This document shows positions 1 to 11,588 of a stretch of 64,000 nucleotides of DNA, piece by piece. A program made the position numbers and the translations under genes. The DNA is taken from the NCBI GenBank assembly GCA_001600875.1, contig BCLD01000004.1, forward strand, positions 28,794 through 92,793, read 5' to 3'. The notes under the pieces were generated by a model. That model did not search any database. It was not told where the DNA came from and saw only the letters and a program-made list of their open reading frames with translations. Origin of the DNA: Solicoccozyma terricola. Taxonomy: Eukaryota; Basidiomycota; Tremellomycetes; Filobasidiales; Piskurozymaceae. Each line of letters opens with the position of its first letter. Position 1 is the first letter of the stretch.

Positions 1-1445
1 AGTACCACTATTTGCCTTCTTTGGTACCGCTCTAATATCAAGTGCGCCCGAACAGGATCATCACACTGCCTATCGCCCTTCTTGGCTTTGTGTTCCTCCC
101 CGACTTGCCCTGGAATGCAAAGCCTTCCTTCATTTGGAATCAGACTGTTAGTCACATCGCCCTGGCAGATCGCTAGATCACTAAATCCTGTTTGCGATTT
201 AGGAAATCGACTTGGCTGTAGCTCGACTCGATAGTATTGGACGAAAAGGTCCACAACCTTGGACTAAAGCCAAGGTGGGTCCACTGTAATGATGTCCTCA
301 CAACAAGCTAACATCCGCCCTCTGCTACAGCTTCGCAAGTTGTTTGGATCCTGGCATATCTATGTTCTGCGTGAGTTCCGCGCATATAGCTCCAGCCTCA
401 CCTGTACCCTGACACTCGACATGCTTTAGCTATTCTATACGTGCTTTGGAACAATGGATTCATCTCAAATCCCATGGGCTATTGGCTGAAAAGCTTCAAC
501 AGCAAAACACATACCGTCTACACCGTTTCCCAAATCAATCTTTGTGAGTGAGGTCAATACAGCTGTGCAAATGTCTTCGCTAACATGGAGCACTCTTCCA
601 GTACCCTTGCCGACGACTGCAATCTTCGTCGTTTCTGCTCTCATTTGGGCTTGGCTTTCAGACGGTCCGCTCAAAGGCAAACGGTATCCCTTCTTATACG
701 TCGGCGCTATTATCACGGTAAGTTGCGAATGCTTTTGCCCCTGAAAACGAAAACCTGAATCATTCCCTCCTAGATTTCCATAGCCGCCGCTTTGAAAGTT
801 TTACCCGTTTACGGACATGATAAAGCCCATTTCGCGTTGTACTATTTGATACAAGTGGGCTCGGGTGCTGGGCCTATGATCCTCAACTGGATTTCCGAGA
901 TCAACAGTGATGATGTGAGTAGAGGGAATACACGATGATGGATAGAGATAGTAATTGTCTTCGTGATTCCCATAGACTGAAGCTAGAGCTATTATGGTGG
1001 CTCTTGGAAATGACCTTGCTTATGTGGTGCAGGCAGTCGTGAGTTTTTCAACCCCCTAGAGAACGTTGGCGAACAAGAGCGATAGTAACATCTGCCCCCC
1101 CCCCCCCCCCTTCTAAAAAAAGGCTCCCAACTTTGTTTGGAAGACGGTCGAATTCCCCGCAGCAAGGAAGGGAATGACCTGGGTCATCTCACTGAACGTA
1201 GCGCTTAGTAAGTCTTCAGCGCATCATATTCGTTATGGAATTCACGTTGACGAGGTGCCACCATAGTTTTCTGGACCACTCTCGTTTTGTATCTCTTGCG
1301 CCGTGACAAGATCAACAAGGCGAAGAAAGACGCTATCCTCGCCGAAGAGACCAAACCGGACTCCGTCTATGATGCTTCTGAGAGCGAGAAAGACAGCGAA
1401 TTGTTTGAGTCTTCTGGATCCGGGGAGCCAAAACATACGACATAA
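1..1445 (+). CDS. Major facilitator transporter, anion:cation symporter (Dal5/Fen2/Seo1) type, 5'-truncated by the window
   Basis: This is the C-terminal half or more of a 12-helix plasma-membrane permease for small organic anions. Exons read RKLFGSWHIYVL, then ILYVLWNNGFISNPMGYW, VYTVSQINL, a membrane segment around TTAIFVVSALIWAWLSDGPL, GPMILNWISEI, EARAIMVALGNDLAYVVQA and a last helix VFWTTLVLYLLRR, followed by a charged cytosolic tail ending at TAA 1443-1445. The order matches the second half of ACS-family permeases (allantoate, pantothenate, sulfonate carriers). At least six exons are present, and the intron before APNFVWKTVEFP carries a C16 tract next to its acceptor. The N-terminal half lies outside the window and substrate cannot be read from sequence. 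It converges on the FAD monooxygenase gene downstream. Confidence 0.82.
1095..1110 (+). repeat. C16 tract in transporter intron
   Basis: Uninterrupted run of 16 C on the coding strand, followed by ttctaaaaaaag at the intron acceptor. It occupies the place of the polypyrimidine tract. It is one of about a dozen such tracts in the window. Confidence 0.95.
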
Positions 1446-2017
1446 ACTTATCTGAGATGGAGGTAGGGTTTGGAAGGGGTGTTTTGTATGGGAGGCTGAG
1501 AGGAATGCAGCACATCGAATAGACTGTAACCCATAGTACGCTAGTATGGGTGTGTGATTATGAATGAGACCGATGATAGATATTCCAGAAAGTAACAAAC
1601 GCGGTGTCGTGTTGCAAACAGCACATCAGGACCAGTCTCCATGTAATTAGTCGGGTACATCATCAACGGTGCAGTTTGTGGAATGCCATGACAAAATGCA
1701 TCCTGCGATTGCAAAAGAGGGTTCCCTATTCTCGTTGCATCATCCGTATTCGAAAGCTGTACCTACCTACACTTGACGGTCAGCTGATGAAACGCCTAGA
1801 CTGGCGCCCCTTTCGCACTCTCTCCTTGGTGGCAGATCTCGCGGGCCTGTCATGATATATATGCCTTGGTCCATGTTCGCACAACCCAAGCTGCTCAATT
1901 GAAATAAAACATAAACCTACTTTCCCCAGATGTTCGAACCATTTACATGAATCCCGTATTCCCCTTCATCTCCGGATGACATCCTGTGTGAGAACATGGC
2001 CCTAGGCTGGAGAGCTT
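1446..2017. other. Convergent intergenic region, no gene seen
   Basis: This separates the stop codons of the transporter and the FAD monooxygenase. It would hold both 3' UTRs and polyadenylation signals (for example aataaaac near 1902-1909). The open frames here are short and lack family motifs. Confidence 0.5.
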
Positions 2018-3851
2018 TCAGGAGATTTTTGCTGCTTTGCTACTGTTTCCGCCCACGCAGCTGTGACCTGCAGTCGGGAGCTTGCACTTAGCATGAATCA
2101 CCCAGTGAAGCTCAAGTGCACCGCTCACATCAAATTCGTAGATCCACGTTGTCGGACCCGCTTTCCAGTTCCTTTCTATGGCTGTTTTTACCTTCTCGTC
2201 ATCGGTTAAAGTGCTGTTGGGGTCGGAAAGCTCTTTTCCAATACGGCCATACCCTTCGAGAACATTGTACTGTAGCAATAGTGGTTAGTATGCACCCTGG
2301 CTTGGTGACATCAGATGCTAGACTTGGACTTACGAGATTCTTGTAGTGCCTTGCGCGAGTGATATCGAACAGATGCAAAGCGTGGGCCAACGTGTGCCCA
2401 TGCGTTTGGGCGTATGCGATAGCGGACCCCAGGGTGTACGCATCTTCCAAGGCAAATGCAGCACCAGAACCTGGGAGGGCCGGCGAGCGACGTTAATAGA
2501 GGGTGACGATTTCAGTTATGACCACCTACCGAATGCACCAGACAACGCTGTAGTCACATGTTTGTCAGCATTATCAGCATCGCTTCATGATACACTCCAC
2601 AGTCACTGACGATGAGAAGCATCCCCTATCAAAGCGATGTTGCCCCCGTGCACGACGGAATCCAAGCGAGGCCCGCCAAACATGGCGAATTCCAGCCACT
2701 CATCTGGGGCGCCTACGATCTGCTTTATCGTCTCACAGTAGCCCTGGAAACAAGGGGTGTCAGTTGCCCCAGCGACGGGAGAAATTCTGCAACGCACTGC
2801 CCACCTCGTAATGCTTCACAACGTGATCCTTGGTGACTGGCTGACCCCAGGAGACCTTTTTCGCATGATCTTCGGATTCTGTTGCTCGAGTGGCGATCTC
2901 AAACAACCCGTTGTCCAAAGGGCAAGTATATACATGGGTCGTTGGCGTATGCCAAAAGCAAGAGGCTGGTGGGATGCCTTTGATATGGGCTACCTTTTCC
3001 TGCGGAATTAACGTACGGTATGCAACCTTGCCCGTGTAAGAAAGCTTGTGGTCAGGAAAGGCGTGTTGACGAACGGTCTGATCAATGGGCCCGATGGTGA
3101 ATTTAGTAGCTGTGTCGATCTGCCTCTGCAAGATCCAACTCACCGAGCGGATGCCATCAGCGCCTATAACCAGATCAAATGGACCTTCAGTGGTAAGGTC
3201 AGTGAACCGGAGCAAGATTCCGCCATTTGTCGTCGGTTCCAGCTTGGACAACCGCTTTCCCAGCTGGACAAGGTGTTGGGGTAGTCTGCTCAAGAGTGCT
3301 TGCTGCAGCTTGTATCTTTCGATACGTGCTCGTGGAGGTCCTTGTTCAGTGTCTGGAAAGGGCCGCTTGGGTCAGAGCTTCTGCCGTTGCTGCTAGCAAA
3401 ACTTAGGAAACGCCCCGCAACGTACTATCCTGGTATTTGCGGGCAAGAAGCTCTCCGGTGTTTCCATTTTGGGTAGGTTTTTTGGTCATTTGCGTTAGCA
3501 TTGCGATTGTCGACCCGGGATGCCCAAATTTACATACCGATGCTCCGAATCAATCACCGCCTCATTCGGCACCTTGTCGTGATACAGCGACAGGTGATCC
3601 GCAGCACCAAGGATTCTCAAAACACGCCATGTGTTTGCATTGATGCTGATACCCTAGTGGTCACTCTGCGTCAGAGAATGGGTCACCTCCGAAAAGCTTC
3701 ACTGACTTACGGCTCCGATCTCCTTCAACTCCGAGGCTTGGTCGAATATCGAGACCTGGACACCTGATAGCTCGCGCAAAGCAATGGCAGTGCCCAATCC
3801 ACCTGGACCAGCGCCCACAATAGCTATCTTCAGTTGCGTAGCGTTAACCAT
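2018..3851 (-). CDS. FAD-dependent aromatic-ring hydroxylase (salicylate hydroxylase-like)
   Basis: Flavoprotein monooxygenase that would hydroxylate an aromatic substrate with NAD(P)H and O2. The N-terminus has the dinucleotide-binding motif IAIVGAGPGGLGTAIALREL (GxGxxG) directly after MVNATQLK. The second FAD motif appears as DLVIGADGIRS and the third as GNIALIGDASHR. The start at 3851 is the only ATG that puts the Rossmann fold at the very N-terminus, as is usual in the family. The gene has several short introns (first donor near 3713) and ends at TGA 2018-2020; its length is near the usual 400-450 residues. It is divergent from the flavin-containing monooxygenase gene across a 439-bp shared promoter region, suggesting co-regulation. 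The true substrate is unknown. Confidence 0.85.
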
Positions 3852-4290
3852 GCTGTCGCTGAAATCAAGATGGAGATGGTGATGGTGCAGGTTTGCTACC
3901 TTCCAGCGGTCGGTACCTGGTAGGTACCAGCTATCGGTTCAAGACCGAGCAGGAAGCCTGACAACCCGACATACAGTGCCATGGCTTGGTGTTGGCAGTA
4001 TCTGTGCGATTGCGTGGACGCCAGCCGATCAGTCAGCCTGCCTATCACCACATCTCGCGGGCTTGCGTGACTCGCAGCTGAACGGTCTCATGCGTTGCAG
4101 CATACCGTCGTGCTGAATCTCGCTTTTCCTTATCAAATAACGCGATGGCGTAACTTTCGTGTGGCGGGGGGCGAGCGGGTGGCGACATCGCCGAGTCGGG
4201 GGAATGCAGCTTATGGAGAGGGTCCCTGGCTACTTGAGCGACTCCGTCGTGCCAGATCACACTGCCATCCACTCGTCCATCGCCGTCGAC
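3852..4290. promoter_or_regulatory. Bidirectional promoter region between two monooxygenase genes
   Basis: Noncoding stretch between the divergent starts at 3851 (minus) and 4291 (plus). It contains two GGTACC palindromes, 3912-3917 and 3923-3928, separated by 5 bp (tggta), so the 17-bp block is nearly self-complementary. A dimeric regulator could bind there, but no protein is implied by sequence alone. Confidence 0.45.
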
Positions 4291-6327
4291 ATGTCCACGC
4301 AGCATACATTTGACCGACCCATATGTTCTGTGGCTGTAATTGGTGCCGGACCAAGCGGAGTGAGCTTCGCTGCATGCAGCAGGCAGGCAGCGATCAAGGT
4401 AGCTGATTTTCCATCCCATTCTGCCAGGTGCCGGCGGCTCGCCATTTTGTGGACGCCGGCTTTGCCGTCCGTGTTTTCGAAAGACAATCCGCACCTGGTG
4501 GGATATGGTCTTGGAGTCCCGATCAGCCACTCCCGACATCACATCCCAGTCCTCCTGCCAGCGTTGGTGACTTCACACCGATCCTTCCCTACAATACCAA
4601 TGGAGACAACATTCTCGACGATGCGAATGGTCATCGGAAAGCTGCTTTCTCTCCTCCAAACCCCGTGTATAGCAATCTGCACAATAATGTTCCCACTCCG
4701 ACGATGCAGGTGCGGAATAAGAGTGTCAATTGGTGTTATCAAAACTGACTCGTCTTCATCTTTCAGTTCAAAGACTTTCCATATCCCAAAGATACAGTGA
4801 GTAAGGATGTCCTCCAGGTGCACCCACGTACTGGCTCATATGCAAATACGTTGTTCGTCCTCTCACAGCCGTGGTATGTGAAACACTCGACGTTGGTGAA
4901 CTATGTACGCGAATACGCGAATGCGTTCAATATCGGCAACATTACTTCTTTCGACACCCGGGTGGAGAGAGTGCACAAAGTCGGGAACAAGTGGCATTTG
5001 ACTCTAAGGTCCCTGAAGGATCTAGGAGACAAACAGGTCAAGGAGACTTTTTGGACGGAAGTGAGTCGATTTTCATTAGCACCGCCACCCATATATATAT
5101 TCACCCTGCTTCACCCAGGAATTCGACTCGGTTGTGGTCGCCACCGGCCACTACGGAGCACCTTCTATACCGTACTTTGCGGGAGCCAAGGAATGGGCTG
5201 AGAGATGGCCAGACAAGGTCATCCACTCTCGTGCCTATCGGTCACCGGAGACCTACAAGTTCCAAGTGAGTGGCCTGTCTGCTGCTACACAGCAATGCAT
5301 GACCTGACCTATGTTCCTCAGACCGTTCTCATTGTAGGGACAGGGACATCCGGCGTGGACATCGCCCGTGACCTGAGGTTAGTGATTCTACAGTGCTAGA
5401 CCGGAATGCGAGGAATTAAACTTTGCTTCACTCACACACAGTACCCACGCAAAAAAAATCTACCAAGTTTCCCGTAACAAGCTGTATGGACCAAAGCAAT
5501 ACCGAGCACAACGGGCACTACAGAGGCTGTTCTTGCCGGCAAACGGGGTTCACGTCAGCGAAATCAAGGCATTCCTTTCGATAGACGGATGTGACGACAT
5601 TCGCCAGGCTGGTGTTGAGCTTACCAACGGCGACATCCTCACTGGTATAGATCAAGTAATCTTCAGCACCGGGTATGTCTTCGTTTCCATGCACCGGGAT
5701 TAAGGTCGACTTATCTCGATATACCACTACAGCTACCAGTATTCTTATCCATTCCTTTCCGATTACCACAGCGACGGGGCCACCCCCGTGCCGTTGGAGG
5801 GTAACCTCTCAGCTGACCATGTCATAGTCACTGATGGTGACAGCGTGCACAATCTTTACCGCGATGTATTCTACATTCCCGACCCCACACTCACCTTCCT
5901 TGGAATCTCCATCAATACCGCAACTTTCTCCTTCTTTGAATACCAAGCAATCTCTGTAGCTCGAGTGTTCTCTGGCAAGGCTCGACTGCCAAACCTAGAC
6001 GGACGGCGTGCCGAATATCAGGCACGAGTGCGCGAACATGGGGATGGCAAATTTCTGCACCTACTAGGCAAGGAGGGCGAGATCAAATACGTCCAGGAGA
6101 CCGTAGAGTGGGTGAATAGGGATGCGGAGCTGTACGGTGCAGACAAAATTGAGGGACACTCCCCAGCATGGCATCAGGTCAGTCAGCAGACATTAGCAAA
6201 GATGGCAGAGAGGAACGGCCTCGATCTGGATGTCATCAAAACTGCGCTCGCCAACCTGGACGCACCAGCCGAAGCGGTGAAGGAAGTTGGATTTGGGAGC
6301 TTGCCTACTCCGATAGCCGTAGAGTAG
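4291..6327 (+). CDS. Flavin-containing monooxygenase (FMO family)
   Basis: Would oxygenate a soft nucleophile (N or S) or carry out Baeyer-Villiger-type chemistry. Residues 1-25 contain the FAD site VAVIGAGPSGVSFAA. The next exon gives FAVRVFERQSAPGGIWSW, where the GGxW motif follows the FAD strand. The FMO signature region appears before VVVATGHYGAPSIP, and the NADPH site is VLIVGTGTSGVDIARDL. The C-terminal exon begins near 5730 and runs to the stop at 6327 without interruption. At least seven exons are joined by GTGAGT-type introns. The start is the ATG in the context gtcgacATG that puts the Rossmann motif about 15 residues in. It is divergent from the FAD hydroxylase and convergent with the TauD-type dioxygenase, and is probably part of the same accessory metabolic group. 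Confidence 0.86.
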
Positions 6328-6603
6328 CTTTCGCTTGTAGATTTGTGCCATGATCCCCATTGAATAAACTTGCTAGACAACAATTGTGCCGCCTGGCCTA
6401 CCACAATCACGCTGCGTTGAAAACTAAGCGGTTGACGAAGGGGCATTGTACAGCCACTGTTTAGCGGGTCTGGAACAGGCATTGTCCCTCCAGTGTTACT
6501 ATAATCACATCTTTTGGCAAATGTGCGCACAAGGCATCTCGATTGGCAAACTGCTTCGATAAATTTTCGTGGGTTTTTATCCCGGTACAACCCTAATCTA
6601 AAC

Positions 6604-8228
6604 TCAATAGGCCTTGACGTCTGCAGTGCCAGCCCAGCCTGCAAGGTTGAGGCTTTCGGCCCTGGACTTGGATTTGGGATCGTAGAACGGCTTCTCGGCA
6701 AGGGAGGAAACACGAGTACCCTGATAGGTGGTAAGAAGCATATCAGCCAACCAGCTGTCACCGTTGTTACCAATGAGCATGCTTACGTGGCGATCGCCGC
6801 TATAGTCGTAAGAAACGGTATGGATAGTCGACCTGTTGTCCCAGATCGCACTGGTTCCAGGAGTCCAATGCCAACGAAGCTGGATATCGGTACTCCTCTC
6901 AAAGACACTGCGGATGGGTCGTACGATTGGTAAGACATATGCAATACTTTGTTGCTCGAGGCCATCGAACTCACCCGTAAAGATAATTAAGGATGACATC
7001 CGATTCGGCTTTGTCCAATCCATCGATACCGACAGTCATAGCCTGGTTGATCCAGAGAGCCTTCCACCCAGTGACAGGGTGTGTGCGCACCAGTGGATGT
7101 AGTCGAGTGACGTAGGTAGCATCGGCCTCTGGGTCGTTCTTGTTCTTGTATCGGTGGGCGGATCGATAGATGCCACTGTTTCAAGATTGCAGCAAGGTCA
7201 GATGGATTAGGACTTCAACTTTCGCTAGCCGCGGCGCCCTCACTTCAAACCATCGAGCAATGTCTTGAAAGTAGGAGACAGCTTGTCGTATGCGGCATAT
7301 CCCGAAGCCCATAAAGTATCCCCACCAACTTCAGGCACGGTGTCTTGGTGTAAGTGAGTATAGCCAGGAGGGAAGGCTGGATAGGTCCAGGGCAATTGAG
7401 ATGTCAGGGGGTTGGAAATTTCACCCAAGTGCAATTGTTCCTCACCCTCGTGGACAAGATCAGTGTGCCAACCAAATTGGCCGCCACCGTATGGCACACG
7501 GAAGCTCCTTGCTTGGAGGAGCTTGTCCTTGCGGCCATTCTCCCAGATCAAGGAGACACCGCCGCCAATGCCAGGGACCTGAGCTGCTTGGGGGTGGCGC
7601 TCAATCTCGCCGTCACCAAGGTAAAGACCGAGTGACTGCTGTTCTTGGGGAGAGATGTCCTGGTCGCGGAAGACTGGGCAGATGGACAGACAGAGTCAGT
7701 CTGCCGTTCCTAGAGTGACAGGCAGTCTCACTCACAAACGACAGAACGCTCCGCCACCAACAGAGCAAGTTCGTCCTTTTGTTGGTCTGTCAGCTTGGCC
7801 AGTTGAAGCCCATGGAGTTCAGTCTGAATCGAATTTCACAAATGGTATCAGATCAAGAACGGTGAGATTGTTATCAATCGTCGACTGACTCCGATGTGTG
7901 TGGTAAGATCGACGACCTTGGTAGCAGCACCTAGCAGCGCCCGCTTCGCAGGGTCCGCGCGGGTAGCCGGGTCTACGTACTCGCGAAGCTGACTCCTGAT
8001 TGTGCTAACATCCTCCACGAACTCGGGTTTGGGAGGGAAGTAAGGGTAACCATTGGTTAGATCGATACCTGCCTTGAGGTAACGTCTCAAGGCGTTGTCA
8101 GGCGGTAAAGTGAGACTGGCGTCGGTGAGTTTCACTTGTGCGAGCTGTTCCTTCAATGCAGTGACGTCGTAACGATCCTCGCCTGATGTAGCGGTGTCTG
8201 ATACGGTTCCGGTAGCAATGGGAGCCAT
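6604..8228 (-). CDS. TauD/TfdA-type Fe(II)/2-oxoglutarate dioxygenase (sulfonate dioxygenase-like)
   Basis: Predicted cytosolic Fe(II)/2-oxoglutarate-dependent dioxygenase that would release sulfite from taurine-like sulfonates or hydroxylate a related substrate. Iron ligands are visible: FGWHTDLVHE gives the H-x-D pair and RSTIHTVSYDYSGDR gives the distal His and the 2-oxoglutarate-binding Arg. TELHGLQLAKL followed by LALLVAERSVV and VFRDQDIS is the typical first third of fungal Jlp1-type enzymes. The start at 8228 and the TAG at 6604-6606 give about 400 residues, usual for fungal members, which carry an N-terminal extension over bacterial TauD. There are at least four introns. Its neighbours are two flavin monooxygenases and an ACS-type permease, fitting a peripheral catabolic cluster. 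Confidence 0.85.
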
Positions 8229-9132
8229 GGCTGGGATGTGGAGAAATGAGTCTGGTGGGGTAGAAGTAGGTGGCGGACGGTGACCACTGTGCTCGACGAT
8301 GGTCTCGTCGATCGTCCCTCCCTATTTATCCCAGATGCCTCTTCATTGGTAAGCATGGGTTGTACCATCGGGTTGCACCATCTTCATCAAGCTGACAGAC
8401 CGATGCGAACGATGTCGCCATATTACAACCACCTTGACAGCCATCTGAGTTCTGACCTAACAGACGCTTCGGCGTTGTCCTCTATCACGCGATTACCGGG
8501 AAAGCAGTCATCTCGGTGGCAACATCAAGCAAATTAATGCAAGGAATGTCGTTTGTCTTCGATTGTCGCATTCCTCCGCTGAGATTCAGGAAGAGTAAAG
8601 GAAGGTTTGGCTCGAGGCTTGGCTCGAAGAGGGGCTCGAAGATGGGATCACCATTCGAGGGCTGATAGCTGGAAAATTGTAGAAAATAAAAACTGTCAAT
8701 TACTAAAACATAACCATGTTGCATAAAACATAGGATCCAGAACCTATGGTATAGAGGCCAATTGCCATGATGATCAACGTATTTATCTGGCGTAGAGACC
8801 AGCAGTCACAGTGTGTCTTCGGCCACCGCACCTGCTGCTGCGTCTTTGCGGTGAATTATTATGCCGGGTTTGGCTTTCCGCTCCATGGAGCCTTAGGACG
8901 TGCAAACCAGTCGGAGAATTGGAGTGTCAGAACTCAGGACCAGGTGTGTGGATGTTCGCCTAGCCTCCGTAGCGGTATCTTCGGCGCTCGACGAGTGATT
9001 GAGAACGTGATTGCGGTGTCGCAGATGTGGTACAATCCAGCATTAAAGATCAGATGATGTGGCGTGGCGTAACGTCACTGATCGAATTACTCTGCGGATC
9101 AACGATCTATGTATACAACAAAACAACTCCGA
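8229..9132. other. Intergenic region (904 bp), no gene seen
   Basis: Upstream region of the TauD-type dioxygenase and downstream region of WC-2. No open frame with recognisable motifs or plausible intron pattern was found on either strand. A short tandem ggctcgaggcttggctcgaagaggggctcgaagatggg lies at about 8608-8645 (three diverged copies of GGCTCGA). Confidence 0.5.
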
Positions 9133-10862
9133 TCATAACCCCACTGTATGCCCCATGTCCCCATCCTCCGGCTTGCCCGGCTTATCCTTTGGTTTCTTGG
9201 GTGTTGGTCCAGCATTGCGTTTTGCCCAGCGAAGACCGCATGCGTTGCACAGCGTTTTGGCACCAAGTGGGCCCTATGTGCGTGCCGTCAGCGGTTGTTT
9301 CGTTTTAAACCCGAGCAACCCCACTCACCTTCCTCCACTCTGGTGAATCGTTGCGCCCGCAATTCCTGCACAAATACTCTGGCTGCTTGCCATTTTTGAC
9401 CTTTTTCGGTTTCTTCTCTTCGCCCCCTGATCGACCTGATGCCATTGGACTCTGCCTGCCTGAGGACACGTCGTCCTCGTCCTCGTCGATGTCGACTTTG
9501 CGTGTGTAATCTGGGCGGGACGGAGTGAGGGTGGGTGTAATGTATGGTCGGCCTGTGGGTACATGGATGCATGTCAGCGGGATGTCCAAAATCGCAACCC
9601 CCCCCCCCCCCCCAACGTACCATTCGCATATGGCCTCGACTGCAACTCTTTCAACTCCTGACGCAGCCGCTCGTTCTCCAATTTCAGCTCTAAAAACGAA
9701 TCCAGCATCTTTGACCCTCCCTCCCCTTGATTTGTCCATTTCCGGCCCATGATCCAGAACGCCTTGCAGGGTTTTTCTTCGCCATTGTCGACAGGTTGCG
9801 GCCGCAGATGCTGGGAGGTTACGCCCATGACCCCGCCACCATCGAACCCCCCATTATCCTCGGACGACGGCGTCTCCGGTACATCGTCTTCGCCTGAGGG
9901 ACGTCGTTAGCAAGAGGGCGTCTTTCAGAATTCGGTCAATACCCACCGAAATACGCATGCCCACGCAATTCAAACAACACCTCCCTCCCGCTCTTGTTCA
10001 ACAACCGACTGTACACGCTCATCGGACGACTAGGACCGACACGTCCAAGACCGACACTTGGTGGCTCGAACGTGACGTCGCTGGACGATCGAGAATTGCT
10101 GGTTTGGTAGGTGAGGGAAGAGGAGCCGCGGGATGGAGAGGTGGCGGGTGATATCGTGGTGGTAATCGAGTGTAGCAGTCGAGGGAGGTCGACGGCTGAT
10201 AGAGGGAAGGGGTTATGACACTGAGTAAAATCTTCTATGTTGTGGCACTCACGATATACCATCTCTGCCCAATCTCGTCCTTCCAACTCCTCTGGCTTAT
10301 AACCCAACAGCTCATGGGAAGCTGGGGATGCGAAAACGATCTGCAGTGGAGCGCACCAGTATTCGTGAGTTGATTGACTCACTCACCCCCCCCCCCGGGG
10401 GGGCGTCCCCCTTCTTTTGACCCACCTTCCAACCACTCGCCGAACCATTCACCGCACTGCCTTGATACGGTATCAAACACCATACGGCGGCGCCCACCAA
10501 CTCCTGCATGAGAAGATGAGGCCAACGTTTACGTTTAACGAACTGCGGGACCCAACAGTCAGCGCTTGCCCCTCCCTGCCCCCCGCGCTACGCATGGAAA
10601 ATGCATCACCCACATCAAAAACCTCGACGTCTGTACTCGTCAACCCCTGAGCTCCGTCACTCTGCCCACCTGAATCATTCGAAGATGTTTGTGCATGTAG
10701 TGCCTGAATCGCTTGTTGGGGAAAGTATTGACCTGGACCTTCTTGCGGCATCGACTGATACTGCGTTGGATAACTGTACCGTCGCGTGTCGTAGAATTGC
10801 CCACCAGACGAGGACGACGACGATGCTGCGTTGGGTGGAAGTCCGTCGTTGGGGAATGACAT
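9133..10862 (-). CDS. White collar 2-like blue-light regulator (PAS domain + GATA zinc finger)
   Basis: Partner of the flavin photoreceptor WC-1; the complex binds GATA-type light-response elements in the nucleus. The N-terminus is Ser/Gly/Gln-rich (MSFPNDGLPPNAASSSSSSG). After an intron the PAS domain begins with FVKRKRWPHLLMQELVGAAV and continues with IVFASPASHELLGYKPEEL. A coiled-coil-like stretch, SFLELKLENERLRQELKELQ, precedes the GATA finger, LCRNCGRNDSPEWRK joined across an intron to GPLGAKTLCNACGLRWAKR, that is C-x2-C-x18-C-x2-C. The stop is TGA 9133-9135. Two introns contain long G/C tracts. The splice structure after DWAEMVYR, around 10220-10255, is uncertain: a 32-nt GTGAGT...CAG candidate intron would shift frame, while reading through stays open. 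Confidence 0.88.
9598..9613 (-). repeat. G16 (sense) tract in WC-2 intron
   Basis: Sixteen C on the plus strand, so G on the coding strand, three bases after a GTACGT donor. Confidence 0.9.
10386..10403. repeat. C11G7 palindromic tract in WC-2 intron
   Basis: C11 directly followed by G7, self-complementary over 14 bases, inside the intron that interrupts the PAS domain. It could form a GC hairpin in the pre-mRNA. Confidence 0.9.
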
Positions 10863-11588
10863 GGCGTGGTGGGAATGAAGCGTGTGTTTTCTTTCCGGGA
10901 GGTGGAGTGTGAATGGTGTGGGTGTGGTGGTCTGGTAGAGCGAAGGTTGCTCTGATAGGGTGGAGACGTGTGCAGGTGTTGACGTCTGGTGGTGGTGGTG
11001 GTGATGTCGTCAGATCAGTCTGTAGGCGGGGGAATGTACGACGCTCCACTCACCGTTTGCAAGGCCATCAGCTGTTAATACGGGTTGGATGTTCGTGGAT
11101 GAGTCAACGCTGAGGCGGGTGTTGTGATGGGTCTGGAGGTTGACTGTTATGTATCAGAGGACACGGCCTCGAATCCGAGACGAGGTAGTGACGAGGGACT
11201 GGCGAGGAATCAGTCTGGTGCGTTCACCTGGTGTGTCCCTTGGGAGGACAATCAATCGTTGCTATCGATACGCGGCTTGGTGGGTGGGACAGAGGCTGGC
11301 GTGCTGCTGGTGGAAGGACGCTGGCGGCTGTGCTGTGCGAGGGGTGTGGACTGTCCTGGGGAGGTGTACACGGACGAGCCTGCCGACCTATTGCTGCCCA
11401 CCAGACTACCACTCGAGATACCCGTTTCCTGTTTCTTTCGTTCAGATCGGGATAGCCATCGAATGGATCGAGCGCGGGGGCAGATCTCAGGGGTCGACGA
11501 TGTCCGTGTCGCGGTGGCGCGGGGTGGCGAATCCACGTGGGCCGGGCACGTGCAGGGGTCGTCCATGTCCGCGGTCTGCTAATACACG
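10863..11588. other. Intergenic region upstream of WC-2 (726 bp)
   Basis: Would hold the WC-2 promoter and the HCNGP 3' UTR. It contains a CACCACC-rich stretch on the minus strand around 10985-11000 and two CACGTG E-boxes near 11534-11551. The long plus-strand frame that crosses it is antisense to HCNGP and shows no family motif. Confidence 0.45.
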
